Assembly: GCF_029582805.1 (NCBI RefSeq)
Contig: NZ_JAKKUT010000008.1
Location: forward strand, 124,001 to 188,000
Direction: 5' to 3'
DNA: 64,000 nucleotides
Source of the DNA: Candidatus Synechococcus calcipolaris G9
GTDB taxonomy: Bacteria; Cyanobacteriota; Cyanobacteriia; Thermosynechococcales; Thermosynechococcaceae
Position numbers and translations under genes: made by a program. Positions within the stretch are counted from its first letter, which is position 1. Every line of letters starts with the position of its first letter. Below, piece by piece: positions 22,651 through 31,137 of the stretch. The notes below the pieces were generated by a model. It saw only the letters and a list, made by a program, of their open reading frames with translations, did not search any database and was not told the origin of the DNA.

Positions 22651-22665
22651 CTGGGAATGCACTAA

Positions 22666-23430
22666 CTAGCGATGGCGGATCATTTCTACGCGGTAACGCT
22701 CTTTTTTCGTGAGTTGAATGGAGCGAATTTCTACCCGGCCTTTACCACGGACGACGAGCAAATCTCCCGCCTGAAGACGGTGGCTGGCCTGGTGAATCGG
22801 TTGCCAATTGACGCGAACGTCACCCTGATTAATTAAATCCACCATTTTGCTACGGGACAGACCAAAACCAGCAGACCCTAGGGCATCTAAGCGCAGGGAG
22901 GCTTCCACCGTGGCGATCGCCTTGGTTTGGGGGGGAGAAACCTTGAGTTCAGCCCAGGGTATCTCTTGCAGCGTCACGGGAACGGTTCGTACCTGGTGGA
23001 GGGTTGCCTTCAGGGGGGCGATCGCCTCCGGGGTGAGGATCACTTGGGCACCGCGCTCCCCTAAGAGAATAATGTCACCAAAATTCTCAGGGGATGTGCC
23101 ACTACTGAGCAGGGCCTGTTCAAAGTCACGGTATTGGGCCGGGTCAAAGAGAAAATTACCGGCAATGGATAGGAGTCCCAGGGGCAACGGCTCCCCCTCC
23201 AGGGGAATGTCCCGCCGGGCGATCGCCAACCGACACCGCTCTGCCTGGGGGTAGCCACCAAAACTCTGATAATGAATCTCGGTGAGTCGGTCTAGTTCAC
23301 TGTGGGCCGCCGCCAATACCGCTGGATCCAAAAAGGGCGTATAGCACACTGTCCAAGTTTTAATTGCCTGGGCGATCGCCCCCGAGAGGAAGCCCAATTC
23401 GTCCTTGGCGGCATGGTCATTCTCAATCAT
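22666..23430 (-). CDS. Photosystem II S4 domain protein
   Basis: A 254-residue member of the cyanobacterial/plastid photosystem II S4 family (TIGR03069). The C-terminal S4 RNA-binding domain is visible at about residues 180-245: RLDALGSAGFGLSRSKMVDL, then INQGDVRVNWQPIHQASHRL and GDLLVVRGKGRVEI. The N-terminal 150 residues resemble the YlmH-like domain (GGYPQAERCRLAIARRD). A role in photosystem II biogenesis is proposed but the RNA target is unknown. Its first eight bases overlap the end of the WD40 gene, so the two are probably coupled. Confidence 0.9.
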   Translation of the reverse strand: MIENDHAAKDELGFLSGAIAQAIKTWTVCYTPFLDPAVLAAAHSELDRLTEIHYQSFGGYPQAERCRLAIARRDIPLEGEPLPLGLLSIAGNFLFDPAQYRDFEQALLSSGTSPENFGDIILLGERGAQVILTPEAIAPLKATLHQVRTVPVTLQEIPWAELKVSPPQTKAIATVEASLRLDALGSAGFGLSRSKMVDLINQGDVRVNWQPIHQASHRLQAGDLLVVRGKGRVEIRSIQLTKKERYRVEMIRHR

Positions 23431-24490
23431 TGGGAAAAATCCGCCAAACCTTGACCGTACTATCCTCGCTGCTGGTTAAGAGTTGATCGGCACTAAAAAT
23501 TGTGGCATAGACCGAACCAGCATGGCCTTTTAGATTGCGGAGTAGCTCTCCACTCCGGTTCCAGATTTTCACCGTTTGGTCGCCGTGACCACTGGCGATC
23601 GCCTGGCCATCGGGACTAAAGGCTACCGCAAAGACCTGGCCCCCCTCCTGGCCAAACTGGTGGAGCATTTCACCGCTAGAGAGTTGCCAGACCTTAATGC
23701 CATCACCATCACTACCACTGACCAACTGCTGATTGTCGGGACTAAAGGCCAGACTATTGACATCACTGGTATGGCCCTCAAAGATCCGCAATAGCCGCTC
23801 ATTTTCTATATCCCAAAGACGAATTAAGGTATCAACACCCCCCGTGGCTAAATAGCGACCATTGGGACTGATTGCCGCCGCCAAGACAATGCCTTCATGG
23901 CCCCGCAGGGTGGCCCGTTCCTGTTGGCTGGCAACATCCCACAACTTAATGGTGTGATCATAACTGGCACTGGCGAGGGTACTACCGTCGGGACTAAAGA
24001 CAATAGAATTCACAAAATCTTGATGCCCGGATAGGGTGGCAACGGCTTGGTAGGTGTCCATATTCCAGAGCTTAATGGTGTTGTCCTTACTGCCACTGGC
24101 AACGGTTGCACCATCGGGGGCCATGGCCAGGGAATATATCCAATCTTGATGGCCCTTACCCTGCCCCAAAAGGGTTGCCCGATCTAAATCCCAAAAAAAG
24201 AGGGTCTGATCATCCCCACCGCTTACCAGTAAATTGCCCCCTGAATTAATTGCCAAGGCATTCACTTCATCGGTATGGCCACTCAGGGTAAAGGCAAGGG
24301 CAATCTTTGACCAGGGATTGTCACGTTCGGTTCCTAGGGCGGTTTCTATTTGCTCCTGTTCTTGAACCGTGCCTTCCCTAGGAAACAGCCAGCGCTCGGT
24401 AACCTGCCAAACAGCAAATCCAGCAACGGAACCCGTCAATGCTAAGGCTCCCAAGAGAATCAATAGCTCTTTAACTTTTGTGGTTGCCAT
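23423..24490 (-). CDS. Membrane-anchored WD40 repeat protein
   Basis: 355 residues. An N-terminal hydrophobic helix (about 8-30) anchors the protein, leaving the propeller probably on the periplasmic or lumenal side. Seven WD40 repeats follow from about residue 62, each ending in WD, WN, WQ or WR (e.g. SGSKDNTIKLWNMDT, SASYDHTIKLWDVAS), enough for one complete seven-bladed propeller. No catalytic domain is fused. Such propellers act as protein-protein scaffolds. The 3' end overlaps the photosystem II S4 gene by eight bases, hinting at a shared function in photosystem assembly, but that is inference. Confidence 0.9.
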   Translation of the reverse strand: MATTKVKELLILLGALALTGSVAGFAVWQVTERWLFPREGTVQEQEQIETALGTERDNPWSKIALAFTLSGHTDEVNALAINSGGNLLVSGGDDQTLFFWDLDRATLLGQGKGHQDWIYSLAMAPDGATVASGSKDNTIKLWNMDTYQAVATLSGHQDFVNSIVFSPDGSTLASASYDHTIKLWDVASQQERATLRGHEGIVLAAAISPNGRYLATGGVDTLIRLWDIENERLLRIFEGHTSDVNSLAFSPDNQQLVSGSDGDGIKVWQLSSGEMLHQFGQEGGQVFAVAFSPDGQAIASGHGDQTVKIWNRSGELLRNLKGHAGSVYATIFSADQLLTSSEDSTVKVWRIFPND

Positions 24491-24658
24491 AGGGTCAATT
24501 GTCCTAGGTGCAAAAGCTTGACAGGGTTTTTATTATAGCAATCCAAGAGAATATACCAATAAAAATTAAGGGGTGGACGATTCCCGATCCTGCATAGAGA
24601 CCAGCGGCCAAAGCGTACACCCTAGCAACCTTGTTTTGCAATTTGTTGGGCAACGATT

Positions 24659-25537
24659 ATGGTCAAGGCATTGGCACTTCCGGTAATTTCTGAGCGTCAT
24701 CATTCCCTAATTCAACCCCTGATGGATTGGAGCGATCGGGATCTGGTACAGGCGTTTCAATCCAAACGCGATCGCGGCTGCTATTTTATTGCGCTGTTTG
24801 CCCGCTATGGCCCCCTTGTCTATAGCGTCTTGCAACACCATGGGCGATCGCCGGTACAGGTGGAATACCTCTATGCTAAAACCTGGCAAGAGATGTTCTT
24901 CTCCCTCCATGAAATTGAATTTGATGTAGAGGGGGTAAAGATTGGCGAAGAAACGGCCCCATCCCTACGCACCTGGATCGTGAATCGTACCGCCAATACC
25001 GTCCATGAAAAACTACCCGGAATCGAACACATCACCTACGTTCTCAATGATGCGCCACCGCCCTTTTGGTGCTACCTAGAGGCCACTCTCGCCTACCTGC
25101 CAGCCCTAACCCGACTCATTTTAGTAGCAACCCAAACCTTTCACTGGACACCGGAGCGGATTCAGGCCTACCTAGAAATCCAAGGGGAAACCCTGACCCG
25201 GGAGGAGATTCATCATCATGTTCAACAGGGGTTTGAACTTTTGACCGATTGCTTACCCGCAGATATCCGCTCGATCTATTTAGGCTTACCAATGCCTGTG
25301 ACGGAAATCCCCTGTCCTGAAGGGGCAATGGATACCGCTGAAACCCTGGAGTTATATCCCGCCAGCACCGAAACCCCTGGTTCAGTATTTACGGACAGCC
25401 TAGAGGTTGCCATGGAGGAGGACAGTGCCCAGCCTGACTCCGAACCAGCCGCCGCCGACCATAATGATAACGATGACGATGGCTATGACGACATTAGTTC
25501 TCTATTGGAAGAGTGGGAAATGGCTCTATCAGCCTAG
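24659..25537 (+). CDS. Divergent sigma-70 / ECF-like protein with acidic tail
   Basis: 292 residues. Residues about 23-85 resemble sigma region 2: WSDRDLVQAFQSKRDRGCYF, IALFARYGPLVYSVL, YAKTWQEMFFSL. Residues about 148-205 resemble a region 4 helix-turn-helix: LPALTRLILVATQTFHWTPE followed by IQAYLEIQGETLTREEI. The match to consensus is weak and the loop between the regions is long. The last 75 residues are strongly acidic (DHNDNDDDGYDDISSL) and disordered. It may be an extracytoplasmic-function-type sigma factor, possibly held inactive by the tail, or a relative without promoter activity. No anti-sigma gene is adjacent. Confidence 0.55.
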   Translation: MVKALALPVISERHHSLIQPLMDWSDRDLVQAFQSKRDRGCYFIALFARYGPLVYSVLQHHGRSPVQVEYLYAKTWQEMFFSLHEIEFDVEGVKIGEETAPSLRTWIVNRTANTVHEKLPGIEHITYVLNDAPPPFWCYLEATLAYLPALTRLILVATQTFHWTPERIQAYLEIQGETLTREEIHHHVQQGFELLTDCLPADIRSIYLGLPMPVTEIPCPEGAMDTAETLELYPASTETPGSVFTDSLEVAMEEDSAQPDSEPAAADHNDNDDDGYDDISSLLEEWEMALSA

Positions 25538-25657
25538 TTCGTCTAATTGGCGATCGCCCTAGGGGCAGTTCACGGGATGTTTACTTGAGGGAACAAATCG
25601 AAATAGACGATTGACAAGGAAGTAAACGTATCGCTATGATGGGGATCGCGCAAAAAA

Positions 25658-25731
25658 GGGACTGTAGTTCAATTGGTTAGAGCACCGCCCTGTCACGGCG
25701 GAAGTTGCGGGTTCGAGCCCCGTCAGTCCCG
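25658..25731 (+). tRNA. tRNA-Asp (GUC)
   Basis: A 74-base cloverleaf: acceptor stem GGGACTG/CAGTCCC, D-arm GTTC/GAGC, anticodon stem CCGCC/GGCGG with anticodon GTC at 25692-25694, T-arm GCGGG-TTCGAGC-CCCGT. The discriminator is G and CCA is not encoded, as usual in cyanobacteria. Confidence 0.97.
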
Positions 25732-25837
25732 TAGGTTTAAGGCGTTAAGACTGAGTGCTGCATCGCTATGGGAGAGTATGGCAAGTGCGTTATACTTGAT
25801 GGAAACGATGAAAAAGTAAATACCACGGCAGATTGCA

Positions 25838-25856
25838 TATACTGACCTATACTGAC
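25838..25856 (+). repeat. Two-copy direct repeat upstream of cp12
   Basis: TATACTGAC occurs twice with a ten-base period, i.e. one helical turn, ending 22 bases ahead of the cp12 ATG. It could be an operator half-site pair or overlap a -10 element (TATACT). Confidence 0.4.
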
Positions 25857-25878
25857 AAAGGTGATTCAAAATAACTCT

Positions 25879-26109
25879 ATGAGTAATATTGAGAAAGAAA
25901 TCGAAAAGGCTCGGGTAGATGCCCGCGAGGTCTGTGATATCCAAGGCTCCACCTCTGGCCAATGTGCGGCTGCCTGGGATGCCCTAGAAGAATTACAGGC
26001 GGAAGCATCGCACCAGCGGGAAGAAAAGAAAGATGAGCATCGCACCTCCCTAGAGCAATATTGTGATGATAATCCTGATGCCGCTGAATGCCGTATTTAC
26101 GATGATTAA
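25879..26109 (+). CDS. cp12: CP12, Calvin cycle redox switch
   Basis: A 76-residue intrinsically flexible protein that, when oxidised, ties GAPDH and phosphoribulokinase into an inactive complex in the dark. Both cysteine pairs are present: N-terminal CDIQGSTSGQC and C-terminal CDDNPDAAEC, with the AWDALEELQAE core motif between. The frame is open to a GTG at 25861, but ATG 25879 gives the standard N-terminus. Confidence 0.94.
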   Translation: MSNIEKEIEKARVDAREVCDIQGSTSGQCAAAWDALEELQAEASHQREEKKDEHRTSLEQYCDDNPDAAECRIYDD

Positions 26110-26159
26110 AGTCGATTCATGACGGTGAATGGTTAGACTTGGGCTAGGATGATTTGCCA

Positions 26160-27020
26160 ATGTGGCCGGAAATTTGCGATCGCATCCGCACGGTCACGGG
26201 GTATCCCCTTGCCTCTCCCCAGCCCCGATCCGTTGGCGGCGGTAGCATTAATCAGGCCTATGTGCTCCAAGATAGTCAGGGTAGTGTTTTTGTTAAGATA
26301 AATCGCCCTGAACGGGAAGCAATGTTTGCCCAAGAGTTCCTTGGTTTACAGGCTCTAGCCCAAGTGGGTGGGATCAGGATTCCCCGTCCTTTGGCATGGG
26401 GAGTGGTTTCCAGTGCTAGTTTTATTGCCCTAGAGTACCTGCCCTTGACCACTACCGGGGATTGGTCAGAGATGGGTCGGCAATTGGCAACTTTGCACCA
26501 GCAGGGTCGGGGCGATCGCTTTGGTTGGTCTGCATCGAATACCATTGGCAGCACCCCCCAGATCAATGATTGGTCAGGGGATTGGCCATCCTTTTTTCGG
26601 GATTGTCGTATCGGCTATCAACTCCGATTGGGGGAACGACATGGGGGACGATTTTCCAGGGGCAATGAACTCCTAGATCAGTTACCAGCCCTACTGACAC
26701 ACCAGCCAGAACCCTGCCTAGTCCATGGGGATTTGTGGAGCGGGAATGCGGCCTTTAGCCAATCAGGGCAACCCGTCATTTTTGATCCGGCGGTGTACTA
26801 CGGCGATCGGGAAGTGGATCTAGCCATGACGGAACTCTTTGGGGGGTTCCCCAATAGTTTTTATGACGGTTATCATGCCGCCTATCCCCTGGAGCCTGAC
26901 TATCATCGCCGCAAAGTCATCTACAATCTTTACCACATCCTCAATCACTTTAATATTTTTGGGGGTGGATACGAACGCCAGGCCAATGGGATGATTGACT
27001 CTATTTTGTCTGGGTGCTGA
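26160..27020 (+). CDS. Fructosamine kinase family protein
   Basis: A 286-residue kinase of the fructosamine-3-kinase/aminoglycoside phosphotransferase fold. The catalytic-loop motif LVHGDLWSGNAAF is followed by the metal-binding FDPAVYYGDREVDLAM; the N-terminal nucleotide region has VGGGSINQAYVLQD and VFVKINR. The family phosphorylates ketosamine adducts on proteins, allowing deglycation; ribulosamine is a common bacterial substrate. ATG 26160 has AGGA ten bases upstream; a TTG at 26154 is also possible. Confidence 0.9.
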   Translation: MWPEICDRIRTVTGYPLASPQPRSVGGGSINQAYVLQDSQGSVFVKINRPEREAMFAQEFLGLQALAQVGGIRIPRPLAWGVVSSASFIALEYLPLTTTGDWSEMGRQLATLHQQGRGDRFGWSASNTIGSTPQINDWSGDWPSFFRDCRIGYQLRLGERHGGRFSRGNELLDQLPALLTHQPEPCLVHGDLWSGNAAFSQSGQPVIFDPAVYYGDREVDLAMTELFGGFPNSFYDGYHAAYPLEPDYHRRKVIYNLYHILNHFNIFGGGYERQANGMIDSILSGC

Positions 27021-27078
27021 GTTTTGTCTGGGTCTTGAGTACAGACCACTGGATTAACGCTATCAGGAACTACGCTCC

Positions 27079-28218
27079 ATGGATCTGTATCAAGCTATCC
27101 TTCGGCCATTGGTCTTTGCTGGCCTTCGGGCGGATCCGGAAACGATTCATCAACAGTTTTTGCGGGCTTGTACCTGGTTAAATCAGTCGGGCGATCGGGA
27201 TACCCTTGCCACCCAGATTAGAGGGCAAATTAAGGCCCAATGTACCTATGACTCCCCGCGACTGAAGCAAACTCTGTGGGGTCTAGATTTTCCCAATCCC
27301 ATTGGTTTAGCGGCGGGCTTTGACAAGGATGGTACGGCCAGTTCTATTTGGGCAGACTTTGGCTTTGGCTTCGCAGAAGTGGGAACCGTCACCTACCATC
27401 CCCAACCCGGAAATCCGCGGCCGCGCCTCTTTCGTTTACCCCAGGATCGGGCCTCCATTAATCGCATGGGCTTTAACAATGGTGGAGCGGCAACCATGGC
27501 AGAGCGGCTAAAACAGGAGGCCCATGGACGCTCCTATCCCCTGGGGATTAATCTGGGCAAGTCTAAAATAACGCCTCTGGAGGATGCCAAAGCAGATTAT
27601 CTGGCTAGTTTCCAGTTACTCTATCCATGGGGGGATTATTTTGTTGTCAATGTAAGTTCTCCCAATACCCCCGGTCTGCGGAGTTTGCAAGCACGGGATC
27701 AACTGGAACCCATCCTGGAGTCCCTGCAACGGGCCAATAATCCCCCTAAGCCTCTCCTCGTCAAAATTGCACCGGATTTAACCTGGGAGGACATTCGTGA
27801 CGTTGTTGATTTGGCTCGCCAGTATGAACTCGCGGGAATAATTGCCACGAATACAACCCTGAGTCGTACTGGCTTGAAAACCCACCATGTTTCTGTCCAC
27901 GGCCATTGGTCTAGAAACCGTCAGTCTCCCGCAGAGGTAGCGGGTGGATTAAGTGGTGCGCCGTTGGCCCAGAGATCCACAGAAATTATTCGTTTTATTC
28001 ATGACTATACCCAGGGCACATTCCCCATTATTGGCGTGGGGGGAATTTTTACGCTGGCGGATGTCTGGGCTAAGTTAGAGGCTGGGGCATCCCTTGTCCA
28101 ACTCTATACGAGCTGGGCCTATGAGGGGCCATGGTTACTACGACGTTTACTTCAGGGACTGGATCAGCAACTTCAAGGGGCAAACTTAGAAACCCTAGGG
28201 GCGATCTCCCGCAGATAG
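27079..28218 (+). CDS. pyrD: Dihydroorotate dehydrogenase (quinone), class 2
   Basis: Oxidises dihydroorotate to orotate in pyrimidine synthesis, passing electrons through FMN to quinone. 379 residues, with the class 2 membrane-associating N-terminal helix region and GLAAGFDKDGTA, GTVTYHPQPGNPRPRLFRLP, the catalytic-serine motif NVSSPNTPGLRSL and the FMN phosphate loop GVGGIFTLADVWAKLEAGA. It follows the fructosamine-kinase gene by about 60 bases. Confidence 0.96.
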   Translation: MDLYQAILRPLVFAGLRADPETIHQQFLRACTWLNQSGDRDTLATQIRGQIKAQCTYDSPRLKQTLWGLDFPNPIGLAAGFDKDGTASSIWADFGFGFAEVGTVTYHPQPGNPRPRLFRLPQDRASINRMGFNNGGAATMAERLKQEAHGRSYPLGINLGKSKITPLEDAKADYLASFQLLYPWGDYFVVNVSSPNTPGLRSLQARDQLEPILESLQRANNPPKPLLVKIAPDLTWEDIRDVVDLARQYELAGIIATNTTLSRTGLKTHHVSVHGHWSRNRQSPAEVAGGLSGAPLAQRSTEIIRFIHDYTQGTFPIIGVGGIFTLADVWAKLEAGASLVQLYTSWAYEGPWLLRRLLQGLDQQLQGANLETLGAISRR

Positions 28219-28349
28219 AAACGTGCTGGGGGCTTTATTCCAGCAACCCAAGACCTTAGTCATTGAGAAGACGTTTAAGGATTGGCAAGGAATCGTCATA
28301 ATGAAGAAGGGAGCTTGACTCCACCATCGCCCTAACGAATGAGGATACC

Positions 28350-29609
28350 ATGGGACAAACCTGGCAAGTGGGCAAGCTATTTGGCATTCCCCTATACATC
28401 GATCGCTCCTGGTTCATTGTCATTGCCCTTTTTACGTTTCTGAATGGCTCAGATTGGCAACAGACCTATCCCAATTGGGGACTATTGGCTTGGATTGCGG
28501 GTTTAGCTGTCTCACTCCTATTGTTTGCCTCCGTACTGTTGCATGAATTGGGCCATAGTTTAGTGGCCCGATCCCAGGGGATTACGGTGCGATCGATTAC
28601 CCTATTTCTGTTTGGTGGGGTCGCATCCATTGAACGGGAATCCTCCACCCCCGGTCAGGCATTTCAGGTGGCGATCGCCGGCCCCCTGGTAAGTTTGGGG
28701 TTATTCATTGCCCTAAGCGGCCTCTCCTATACCTTTCCCCAGGAAACCCCCTGGCGGGAAATGGTAACCTATTTAGCCGGTATCAACCTGATTTTGGCTC
28801 TTTTCAATCTGTTACCGGGACTGCCCCTAGATGGGGGACAAATCCTCAAGGCCGGTGTCTGGAAACTGACGGGCGATCGCTTTCAGGGCATTCACTGGGC
28901 GGCCCGATCAGGGCAAATCCTCGGTTGGCTAGCGATTAGTTTTGGCGCAGTTAGTTTTTTCCTTTTAGGTACAATCAACGGTCTTTGGATTGCCTTTTTG
29001 GGTTGGTTTGCCCTACGCAATGCCACCCTGTATAACCGGATGACGACGATGCAGGAAATGCTCTTGCAGGTGAAGGCCAGTGATGTCATGAGTCGGGATT
29101 ATCGCGTGGTGGATGCCCACATCAGTTTGCGGGAATTTGCCGATCGCTACCTCCTTTTAGCGGATCAACAACCCACGGCCTATTTTGCGGCGGCGGATGG
29201 TCGCTATCGGGGCCGCATTGATCCCAAGGCCATGAATCATGTGGAACGGAGTACCTGGGAGCATACCCCCCTAAGTCATTTAGCAGTTCCTTTGGATGCC
29301 ACTCCCTCGGTGAGTGAAGCCACCAATTTAGCCACGGTGATCCATGAATTAGAAGTTCAAAACCAGCCCTATCTGACGGTTTTGTCTCCCGCTGGGGCGG
29401 TGGTGGGGGTCATCGATCGCGGTGATATTGTCCAATCCCTGGGCGATCGCTTTGGTTGGGCCGTCAATAAAACGGACATTGAGACGATTAAAAAACAAGC
29501 CAGCTATCCCCCCAGTCTCCAATTGGATCAAATGGCGGCAACGGCTCTGCAAATTATTCCTAGGGATGAATCATCGGAATCCCCGGTATCCTCAGTCCCT
29601 AAATCCTAA
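28350..29609 (+). CDS. Site-2-protease family metalloprotease with CBS domains
   Basis: A 419-residue polytopic zinc protease of the M50 family (Rip/SpoIVFB-like group). The zinc motif HELGHS lies near residue 67 and the second metal motif NLLPGLPLDGGQI near 155, both in predicted membrane helices. About 230-400 is cytosolic and resembles a pair of CBS domains (VKASDVMSRDYRVVDAH; LSPAGAVVGVIDRGDIV), which often sense adenine nucleotides. There is no PDZ domain. Such proteases release membrane-bound transcription factors or clear membrane stubs; no anti-sigma substrate is next to it. Confidence 0.9.
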   Translation: MGQTWQVGKLFGIPLYIDRSWFIVIALFTFLNGSDWQQTYPNWGLLAWIAGLAVSLLLFASVLLHELGHSLVARSQGITVRSITLFLFGGVASIERESSTPGQAFQVAIAGPLVSLGLFIALSGLSYTFPQETPWREMVTYLAGINLILALFNLLPGLPLDGGQILKAGVWKLTGDRFQGIHWAARSGQILGWLAISFGAVSFFLLGTINGLWIAFLGWFALRNATLYNRMTTMQEMLLQVKASDVMSRDYRVVDAHISLREFADRYLLLADQQPTAYFAAADGRYRGRIDPKAMNHVERSTWEHTPLSHLAVPLDATPSVSEATNLATVIHELEVQNQPYLTVLSPAGAVVGVIDRGDIVQSLGDRFGWAVNKTDIETIKKQASYPPSLQLDQMAATALQIIPRDESSESPVSSVPKS

Positions 29610-29624
29610 GGATATTTCATGGCC

Positions 29625-30260
29625 CTACAAGGGATAGCCCAATTGATGTAGGGGTAGGGCATAGCCCCCAGCCACTAAAAACACCTGATCCATCTCCCTC
29701 GACAAATGCTGGATCAGTCCTCCGAGGCGATCGCGAAAGAGGCGGCCGGAAGCGTAGGCAGGAATAACGCCCCAACTGGTTTCTTCGGCAACAAAAATCA
29801 CGGTTCCGGGAAGGGTTTTCACGGTGTTTTTCAGTTCGGCCATCTGCCCTTGCCATGCCGATGCCGAAGACTCTAGGGTATTTGCCACCCAGGTTCCCAG
29901 AGAATCAATCAATAGGCAGGTCTGAACCCCTGAGTTATCCCGGAGACTCTGACTCAAATCGTAGGGAACTTCCACTAATCTCCAGTCCGGCGGGCGGCGC
30001 ATTTGATGTTGACGAATCCGATCCTGCCATTCCCTATCCTGGGGGTGGGCGATCGCCGTTGCCACATAACAGACGGACTGCTGGGTGTGGCTTGCCAAGG
30101 ACTCTGCCCATTCACTTTTCCCCGATCTGGCTGGGCCGGTTACTAGGGTTTTAAGGCCGGCTTGGGTTGGGCAAAGGGTATCGGGTCTTTGGGAGGACTT
30201 TTTCAAGATTCTGCTCAAGATGCTCAAAATCTCCGCCAAATGGGGGATGTGCCGGCCCAT
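29625..30260 (-). CDS. cobU: Adenosylcobinamide kinase / adenosylcobinamide-phosphate guanylyltransferase
   Basis: Activates cobinamide for attachment of the lower ligand in cobalamin synthesis. The P-loop VTGPARSGKSEWAES, LLIDSLGTWVANTL and FVAEETSWGVIP with FRDRLGGLIQHL are typical. A normal CobU is about 180 residues; the open frame runs to a GTG at 30296 (223 residues) and the best ATG is 30260, leaving an unusual N-terminal extension of about 35 residues. The true start may therefore be lower. A CRP-like site lies just upstream. Confidence 0.9.
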   Translation of the reverse strand: MGRHIPHLAEILSILSRILKKSSQRPDTLCPTQAGLKTLVTGPARSGKSEWAESLASHTQQSVCYVATAIAHPQDREWQDRIRQHQMRRPPDWRLVEVPYDLSQSLRDNSGVQTCLLIDSLGTWVANTLESSASAWQGQMAELKNTVKTLPGTVIFVAEETSWGVIPAYASGRLFRDRLGGLIQHLSREMDQVFLVAGGYALPLHQLGYPL

Positions 30261-30282
30261 GATAGCTTGATAGCCTATATAT

Positions 30283-30296
30283 GTGATGAAAATCAC
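30283..30296. promoter_or_regulatory. Candidate CRP (SyCRP1-type) binding site
   Basis: GTGATGAAAATCAC fits GTGA-N6-TCAC, preceded by T (TGTGA). It lies between divergent cobU (ATG 30260) and the TPR gene (ATG 30464), 167 bases ahead of the latter. Confidence 0.5.
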
Positions 30297-30463
30297 CCAC
30301 CACCTAGGGGATAAAACACTGCATGTCTATTGATGAACTGACAAAGTAAGACTATGAACATATCCAGCGATTTGTAACAACTTTATTGCAGTATCCTTGA
30401 GTCGCGGATATTTTCCTTTAGGCTAAAGATATATTCCCCCTCGACCTATCTCAACGAAGACCT

Positions 30464-31078
30464 ATGATACGCCCAACTCTCAACGTCCTCGCCACTAGCT
30501 TAGCCCTTTCAGCGGCTTTGATATTACCCGCAAACGCCCAAGGTGTGTCCATGGCGATCGCCACCCTAACGCCCTCTGAGGTACAAGAGTTTCAGCGCAT
30601 TGTCCCCAAGAGTGCGGAGGACTACTATACCCTTGGTTTAGTTTTGCAAGGGGAAGGAGACCTACCTGAGGCCATCGAACAATTTAGCCGCGCCCTTGAA
30701 CTTGAACCCCTGGCGGACTACTACTTCGCGCGGGGATTAGCCCTAGCGGATTTAGGAGATCACCAACGGGCGATCGCTGATTTTAGTCAGGCGGTACGCT
30801 TAGATCGTCAATTTGCCAGTGCCTTCTACAATCGAGGCATGTCCTACCTGGCTCTCCAACAACTCAATTTGGCGGTGACGGATTTTAGCCAGTCCTTGGA
30901 CATCGATCCCCAATTTGTGGCGGCCTACTACAGCCGTGGCATGGCCTACTACGATCTCGGCAATGAGGATCAGGCCCAACTGGACTACGAACGGGCAATG
31001 AACCTAAGCCCCACCATGACCGCTAAATTTTATGATCAAGCTCCCCGGCCCTTAACCGGTGGCCCCGACTACGACTAG
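30464..31078 (+). CDS. Secreted TPR repeat protein
   Basis: 204 residues. A signal peptide (about residues 1-25, ending NANAQG-like ANAQG) precedes four tetratricopeptide repeats from about residue 52: YYTLGLVLQGEGDLPEAIEQ, YYFARGLALADLGDHQRAIA, AFYNRGMSYLALQQLNLAVT, AYYSRGMAYYDLGNEDQAQL. Likely a periplasmic or lumenal protein-protein adaptor. Its partner cannot be told. A CRP-like site lies in the upstream region. Confidence 0.85.
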   Translation: MIRPTLNVLATSLALSAALILPANAQGVSMAIATLTPSEVQEFQRIVPKSAEDYYTLGLVLQGEGDLPEAIEQFSRALELEPLADYYFARGLALADLGDHQRAIADFSQAVRLDRQFASAFYNRGMSYLALQQLNLAVTDFSQSLDIDPQFVAAYYSRGMAYYDLGNEDQAQLDYERAMNLSPTMTAKFYDQAPRPLTGGPDYD

Positions 31079-31137
31079 GGGGATAGGGATTAGGAGTATA
31101 ATTCATCCAGAGTTTCCAGAGTTTAGGTATTCGATGG

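Noticed and set aside
28218-28260. GCTGG/CCAGC hairpin after pyrD as a terminator
   Set aside because: The stem is only five pairs and is followed by AACCCAAG with no T-run, so a terminator call is not supported.
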